This document shows positions 7,601-10,477 of a stretch of DNA of 10,477 nucleotides, one piece after another. Origin of the DNA: Solobacterium sp. UBA3691 (lineage in GTDB: Bacteria; Bacillota_I; Bacilli_A; Erysipelotrichales; Erysipelotrichaceae). Position 1 is the stretch's first letter. Each line of letters opens with the position of its first letter. Position numbers and translations under genes: made by a program. The stretch spans positions 18,768-29,244 of the forward strand of contig DFIS01000003.1 of assembly GCA_002372175.1 (NCBI GenBank), given 5' to 3'. The notes beneath the pieces are model-generated. The model was given only the letters and a program-made list of their open reading frames with translations. It made no database searches and had not been told where the DNA came from.

Positions 7601-10250
7601 GTATACTCTGCGTGTAACACCGAAAGAAGAGGGAGAATACCGCATCGCTGTGGGATGTCCGCTTGATGATGAAGGCTGGTATACCGAAAGACATCTCCAT
7701 GTTCATGTACAGGCACAGGAACAGCTGCGCTGGGCACCATGGCGTACAGAAGAGTATGAAACACACAACTGGAGAAACAACGAAGAAGTACATCTGGAAA
7801 CAGAGAACGGAGATACACCTGATATCTATTACCAGGTCGTATATACCGCAGATGATACAGAGCCGGAAGGTCTGGCCGAAACAGCCGAAGAGCTGATCAC
7901 CATGAATCAGAAGTACGGATATGCTCTGCAAGTGCAGAGTCCGTACCTGAACGGCGGTGTGATGTGGATCCGGGCAGCCGCAGTCAGACAGGGATACAGG
8001 ACATCGGAAGTGCTGCGTGCAGCCCTCAGGATAGAACCTGAAATCGGAGAGATCTGGGATGAAGAATACCTGCAGTATATACAGGATAATGGACTGACAC
8101 TGGACGATATCCGCAATACTCTGCATGTCTTCGGCATACCGGATGAAGTCTGCTATACCGGTGATAAGATCACTTTCGATGATATACGTGTATGGTACGG
8201 CACCAGATGTCTGAACCCGGATCTGGACTATACAGTCAAGTATGCCAATAACGTGAATCCGGCAGATGCTTCGGCGAAGAAACATCCCACGGTAACGATC
8301 ACGGGAAAGGGTGAATACACCAAGTCATGGGCCAAGGCATTCTCGATCGTACCGATGCCTCTGGATCAGCTGGATGAACATCATGTACTGCTTCATGCGG
8401 AGGTGAAGGATGCGGCCTTTGTCACGAACAGTAAGACCAAAGCGGTAACCCCGAAGATCACTGTCTCACTTGTATCACCGGACGGCAAGAAGACAGCCCT
8501 GAAGGCAAACACGGATTATACGATACTCTATTATCCGATGAATGGTGGGCATGGAGGAGACTGGCAGGACTATGGCGAACCGGTAACGATGATCCCGGTC
8601 AATGTTACAGCTAACTACAAGGCAGTGGTCGTTCCGACAGCCGGCACGCAGAAGATCGCTGGCTTTGCGATGGATACGGAAAGCGAAGTATTCCAGAATT
8701 ACTGTGCAAGATGGATGCCGATGATCCAGGTCTACAGCAATACGGAAGACATCAGCTACCTGAACATCAGCGGTGCATCTCTGACCAATACCAAACTGCT
8801 GAAAAACATGAAGATCCCGTATAATGACGGCTATGATGAGAATGAAGTTATCCGTCTCTTCACAGAAGGAAAGATTCAGGTAAAGATTGGTAAACAGATC
8901 CTGGATATGAGTGATTATATGGTATATGCCGGGGACCTGACAGCCGGAAAGAATACTCTTGAACTGTACGGCATGGAAAACTCCGGAGACTACTCTGTTG
9001 TCGGCACCAAATATGTTACTTTCACGATTGCACCGACCCTGAATATCTCCTCTAAGACCGCTGCTGTAACAGGTCTGAAGACATCTGTGGAACTCAACGA
9101 ATACAACTACTTCCAGCTTTTCCGAGAAAATGAGGAAGGGTATTGGGATCTGAACCTCGATGTACTGGCACAAGATGGAAACGGCGATTCCGTACAGCTG
9201 AAAGCCAAAGACGGAACGGTCATTAACAGAGACTGCTATGACATTGAAGTACTGAACTACAACGGCAGGATAGGCAAATTCACCCTGAAGTTTATCGGAA
9301 GACCGGAGAAGGGCTATACCGGCAGTATCACAAAGACTGTGAAGATCGCGGCAGCCGATATCACAGCTCTGCCTCTGAACATCACTTTACGTGACAGGGA
9401 ACCGGAAGGCGGCGGATATACTGCACCATACTCTGTCAGCGGATCCAAACCGCAGATACGTGTTACCATCAGTTATCCCTGGAATCCCAATCTGGAACTG
9501 CAGGAAGGAAAAGACTACAAGGTCACCTACGTGAACAATAAGACAGTCGGCGGAACAGCTTCGGTCACCATTACAGGTATGGGTTTCTACAAAGGCAAGC
9601 TGACGAATGCCCTGACATATACCGTCGTACCGGCAGACTTCGAACATATGTTTGAAGGCGGATCTGCGCTTACTGCCCAGGCGCCTGATGTCGTATACAA
9701 TGCCAAGGGAAAAGCCAACTACTTCAAGTCCCTGCCGGTGATCTATGACGGTACGAAAGCCCTGAAGAAGGGAAAGGATTACGAGATCCTGGAGACTTTC
9801 TATACCTATGGCGAGGATTACTATGAAGGCGGAAAGATCGTCCACTCCCGTGAAGAACCGATCCCGGACGGTGCGAGTGTACCGCTTGGGGCGGTGATCC
9901 ATGTCGGTATGCGGATACGTCTGCTGAACCCGAATTATACATGGAATGTACCGGAAGAAGATTGCTGGATCCATCAGAACTACCGTATGGTCACCAAGGC
10001 GAAGAAGATCTCTGCCGCAAAGGTAAAGGTCAATGACGGCAAACCTGTCTATCTCGGAAATAACTGGAATATCGTACCGCCGATCCAGGTAACCGTAGGA
10101 AAAACCGTCCTGACAGAAGATGACTACGTGATCGAATCGGTCGATAAGAACTGGCTGATCGGTACCGCCGTCATGGTCATCCGCGGTAAGGGAGAATACT
10201 GGGGAACGAAGAAGATCACGTTCAAGATCACGAAGACACCGATCAATTAG
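4665..10250 (+). CDS. giant secreted multi-Ig-like repeat protein, unknown function
   Basis: 1861 residues. The start is ATG 4665 (GGAGG seven bases upstream); an in-frame ATG at 4617 lies inside the -10 box. Signal peptide 1-27: basic MIRRTIRK, a hydrophobic core, then LPVYA cut before EDEP. An acidic linker (28-67) repeats ILESEE. Residues 68-344, 345-632 and 633-908 are three copies of a ~280-residue beta repeat; 909-1017 copies only its middle part. About 1021-1125 resembles chitobiase/hexosaminidase C-terminal segments (YTADDTEP, 1060-1067). From about 1155 to the end are modules of the type D-Y-x-V-x-Y-x-N-N then T-G-x-G-x-Y, common in Bacillota surface proteins (clear at 1188-1218, 1617-1642 and 1820-1845). 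No catalytic motif, LPxTG, hydrophobic C-terminal tail, SLH or choline-binding repeat is visible, so it is released or held non-covalently. Adhesin, scaffold or glycan-binding roles are possible; none is shown. Monocistronic, with a terminator at 10273-10300. Confidence 0.85.
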   Translation: MIRRTIRKASAVILSALLAAGNLPVYAEDEPVNTDNNEEEILESEEVPAEEPEILESEEEESTLSAEDITFTLPEMLYVPIWSEYDLPYEISGAEITDVEWSSTDPITAAVDMSRGNPVISTHPAGEALITGILRPEGQEPVTAVTHVYVSEWYEAGSLSLQFASPEADSQTVWLRTAGAVSGNSFTVTPADPGIAEVTYIGTGAEGEEYQVTPVSAGITHLVMTVTDPNNAGNTISFSCQDIKVCADEPLADIIITNGFEPVSEIDVRLGEPGMVKIITTPETYDLSRLQITVSDPDMVTVEPWELTAGIYGVHALQNAEGTVTVTFADGDVTASVTVNVTKAFDLPDELQLPCYYPGYDLEFILEDPFDPGYIGWEPTEDPIAYVDWDDDFDPSFYVCTGKPGERVITGNVWVDDETMITEETHVTVTKWFEPEVPGIMFADDGSDPVTFGITAVSAASGHAYTIVPEDETVVSAVSAPDPGNADRQIITVTPNGPGRTILKACLEDPNGTDNILEVPLLDLDVFVMDPNADPEAVELYDTEEQPLTEMTLQAGGQPGFVIVRIVPETILPDRITINSTDNSVAYGTNGPDNMSPYLFRIIPVSEGETEITFGVDGSEVGASVRVVVEAADFSFGQPEMWIPDNYLYPLEAVSNGEKVSVNDVRYESDNDAVRIYIDHEEDQAYVYAGNAGNSAHITGTLLVDGEPAAAYTSEIHVERWYEADRDTIKFTDVNAEPQYVWLKGSEFTGEDCTFRIRNEAIARLEATGQQDAEGRREYRVIPVSAGSTNIEAVTEDPNAPGKEIAARAVYVQVCENVKLQKITVEESTVVMEPDRDWYLHMDLTPDTIDPDRITVTSSDPSLVMIERYGAEGTNFHLRSARDREGAATLTFSEGKIKTTVKVTVRYYIAVDKEWTSLTLTDDEENLSVGEFTITLREHAAGQTPQINVWVEPEDGEEYPADPENMPLVTELVNTGADRYTLRVTPKEEGEYRIAVGCPLDDEGWYTERHLHVHVQAQEQLRWAPWRTEEYETHNWRNNEEVHLETENGDTPDIYYQVVYTADDTEPEGLAETAEELITMNQKYGYALQVQSPYLNGGVMWIRAAAVRQGYRTSEVLRAALRIEPEIGEIWDEEYLQYIQDNGLTLDDIRNTLHVFGIPDEVCYTGDKITFDDIRVWYGTRCLNPDLDYTVKYANNVNPADASAKKHPTVTITGKGEYTKSWAKAFSIVPMPLDQLDEHHVLLHAEVKDAAFVTNSKTKAVTPKITVSLVSPDGKKTALKANTDYTILYYPMNGGHGGDWQDYGEPVTMIPVNVTANYKAVVVPTAGTQKIAGFAMDTESEVFQNYCARWMPMIQVYSNTEDISYLNISGASLTNTKLLKNMKIPYNDGYDENEVIRLFTEGKIQVKIGKQILDMSDYMVYAGDLTAGKNTLELYGMENSGDYSVVGTKYVTFTIAPTLNISSKTAAVTGLKTSVELNEYNYFQLFRENEEGYWDLNLDVLAQDGNGDSVQLKAKDGTVINRDCYDIEVLNYNGRIGKFTLKFIGRPEKGYTGSITKTVKIAAADITALPLNITLRDREPEGGGYTAPYSVSGSKPQIRVTISYPWNPNLELQEGKDYKVTYVNNKTVGGTASVTITGMGFYKGKLTNALTYTVVPADFEHMFEGGSALTAQAPDVVYNAKGKANYFKSLPVIYDGTKALKKGKDYEILETFYTYGEDYYEGGKIVHSREEPIPDGASVPLGAVIHVGMRIRLLNPNYTWNVPEEDCWIHQNYRMVTKAKKISAAKVKVNDGKPVYLGNNWNIVPPIQVTVGKTVLTEDDYVIESVDKNWLIGTAVMVIRGKGEYWGTKKITFKITKTPIN
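4866..7712 (+). repeat. protein-level tandem repeat: three full units plus a partial fourth
   Basis: Units are nt 4866-5696, 5697-6560 and 6561-7388, each with parts 1-2-3, followed by 7389-7712 with part 2 only. Markers recur in order: W-Y/F-E (W153, W432, W721; W915 in the partial copy); VTPVSAG-like (212, 493, 781, 984); then in full units only TPET/VPET/TPDT (281, 567, 845) followed by D-R-I-T-V-type strands. The distance from the tryptophan to the VTP block is 59, 61, 60 and 69 residues. The copies differ widely in sequence, so the duplication is old and recombination between units should be limited. Confidence 0.8.
8136..10247 (+). repeat. C-terminal array of divergent surface-protein modules
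   Basis: About six or seven beta modules of roughly 80-130 residues. The clearest show DYTVKYANN then TGKGEY (1188, 1214), DYKVTYVNN then TGMGFY (1617, 1638) and DYVIESVDKN then RGKGEY (1820, 1841), with 21-26 residues between the two marks. The modules between about 1235 and 1590 and at 1660-1775 are more divergent and their edges uncertain. Such modules occur in large exported proteins of Bacillota, often next to Ig-like or leucine-rich repeats. Confidence 0.6.
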
Positions 10251-10272
10251 TGCAAATATGTAAAGTATACGG

Positions 10273-10300
10273 AAAGTCTGCTGGGAAACCGGCAGGCTTT
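10273..10300 (+). terminator. terminator of the giant-protein gene
   Basis: AAAGTCTGCTGG and CCGGCAGGCTTT form a 12-bp stem with two G-U pairs closed by a GAAA tetraloop, 22 bases after the stop. The T run is only three bases (CTTTAG), so release may be partial, or may rely on the next hairpin. Confidence 0.7.
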
Positions 10301-10308
10301 AGTACGTT

Positions 10309-10360
10309 ATAAGTGTAGTCGGAAAGATCATCATCCGGATGGTCAACCAGCTGCACTTAT
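10309..10360. other. long imperfect hairpin, possible second terminator or RNA structure
   Basis: The outer arms 10309-10322 and 10347-10360 pair over 13 of 14 positions (two G-U pairs, one C-A mismatch). An AAA/AA internal loop follows, then a 7-bp inner stem (10326-10332 with 10338-10344, one G-U) closed by a 5-base loop. Four T follow at 10360-10363. The G-U pairs hold on the plus strand; on the opposite strand they become A-C, so the plus-strand RNA is the one that folds well. No ORF here. Confidence 0.6.
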
Positions 10361-10361
10361 T

Positions 10362-10454
10362 TTAGGATAAGGGAGTCAGTAATCTGGTCTGGCGTGGAGG
10401 CCTTTGGAGAATCAGCGTCCGTACAGAAAACTGCCAGCCGCTCCCTTATCCTAA
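10362..10454. repeat. 14-bp perfect inverted repeat around 65 bases; structured RNA or small mobile-element remnant
   Basis: TTAGGATAAGGGAG (10362-10375) is the exact reverse complement of 10441-10454. Inside, CTGGC (10389-10393) can pair with GCCAG (10433-10437), which would stack a second stem within the first. No coding frame with a start site, T run after the right arm, or familiar riboswitch core is seen. It could be the closing stem of a non-coding or leader RNA for a gene beyond the right edge, or a very short MITE-like element. The remaining bases to 10477 hold nothing I can name. Confidence 0.5.
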
Positions 10455-10477
10455 TACATTCGTTTACGCGAGTTGAG

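Noticed and set aside
7248..8285. 345-codon open frame on the minus strand inside the giant gene
   Set aside because: Antisense to continuous repeat-containing coding sequence. The product is rich in Cys, His and Ile with no domain logic, and no ribosome binding site supports it.
10362..10454. Invertible promoter switch flanked by 14-bp inverted repeats
   Set aside because: The enclosed 65 bases show no clear promoter, and the segment is shorter than usual invertible switches. No recombinase gene is in the window. An RNA stem or element remnant is simpler.
10273..10477. Known riboswitch or T-box downstream of the giant gene
   Set aside because: I looked for cores of the SAM, cobalamin, TPP, FMN, lysine, ZTP, THF, guanidine, c-di-GMP and T-box classes on both strands and found no convincing match.
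1..10477. CRISPR array, tRNA, rRNA, transposase, or toxin-antitoxin or defence genes
   Set aside because: No regularly spaced direct repeats, tRNA-like cloverleaf, rRNA segment or relevant protein motif was seen on either strand.

Overview
The window is bacterial, about half G+C, with strong AGGAGG-type ribosome binding sites, intrinsic terminators, a CcpA-type cre box and a very large secreted multi-Ig protein of low-GC Gram-positive style. This suggests a Bacillota member, probably a gut or oral anaerobe (Erysipelotrichia- or Lachnospiraceae-like). The phylum is fairly likely; anything finer is a guess.

Layout. (1) 1-689, minus: the N-terminal 229 codons of pyruvate kinase, cut by the window edge, with a TATAAT box at 734-739. 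(2) 771-899, plus: a candidate 38-42 residue small ORF with a ribosome binding site and its own terminator. (3) 907-996: two terminators, one for the small ORF and one for the operon arriving from the right. (4) 1044-4395, minus: a two-gene operon of a 12-TM-scale DASS/SLC13-like anion permease followed, 34 bases later, by a 671-residue CehA/McbA-like PHP-superfamily metallohydrolase. (5) 4396-4664: a divergent control region with a promoter on each strand, a palindromic cre-like site almost equidistant from both, and a leader hairpin in each transcript. (6) 4665-10250, plus: one 1861-residue exported protein built from three copies of a ~280-residue three-part repeat, a partial fourth copy, a chitobiase-C-terminal-like segment and several copies of a Gram-positive surface-protein module. 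It has no visible enzyme domain or sortase/membrane anchor. (7) 10273-10454: a terminator, a long imperfect hairpin, and a 14-bp perfect inverted repeat enclosing 65 bases.

How the genes may work together. The permease-hydrolase pair looks like an uptake-and-cleavage unit for a small organic anion, with the hydrolase in the cytoplasm because it has no signal peptide. The shared cre-like site suggests that this pair, the divergent secreted protein, or both respond to carbon status. No substrate can be named from sequence. Pyruvate kinase appears to be an unrelated housekeeping neighbour. The least explained parts are the unanchored giant protein, the three-hairpin tract at its 3' side, the changed last metal motif of the hydrolase, and the small ORF beside pyruvate kinase.
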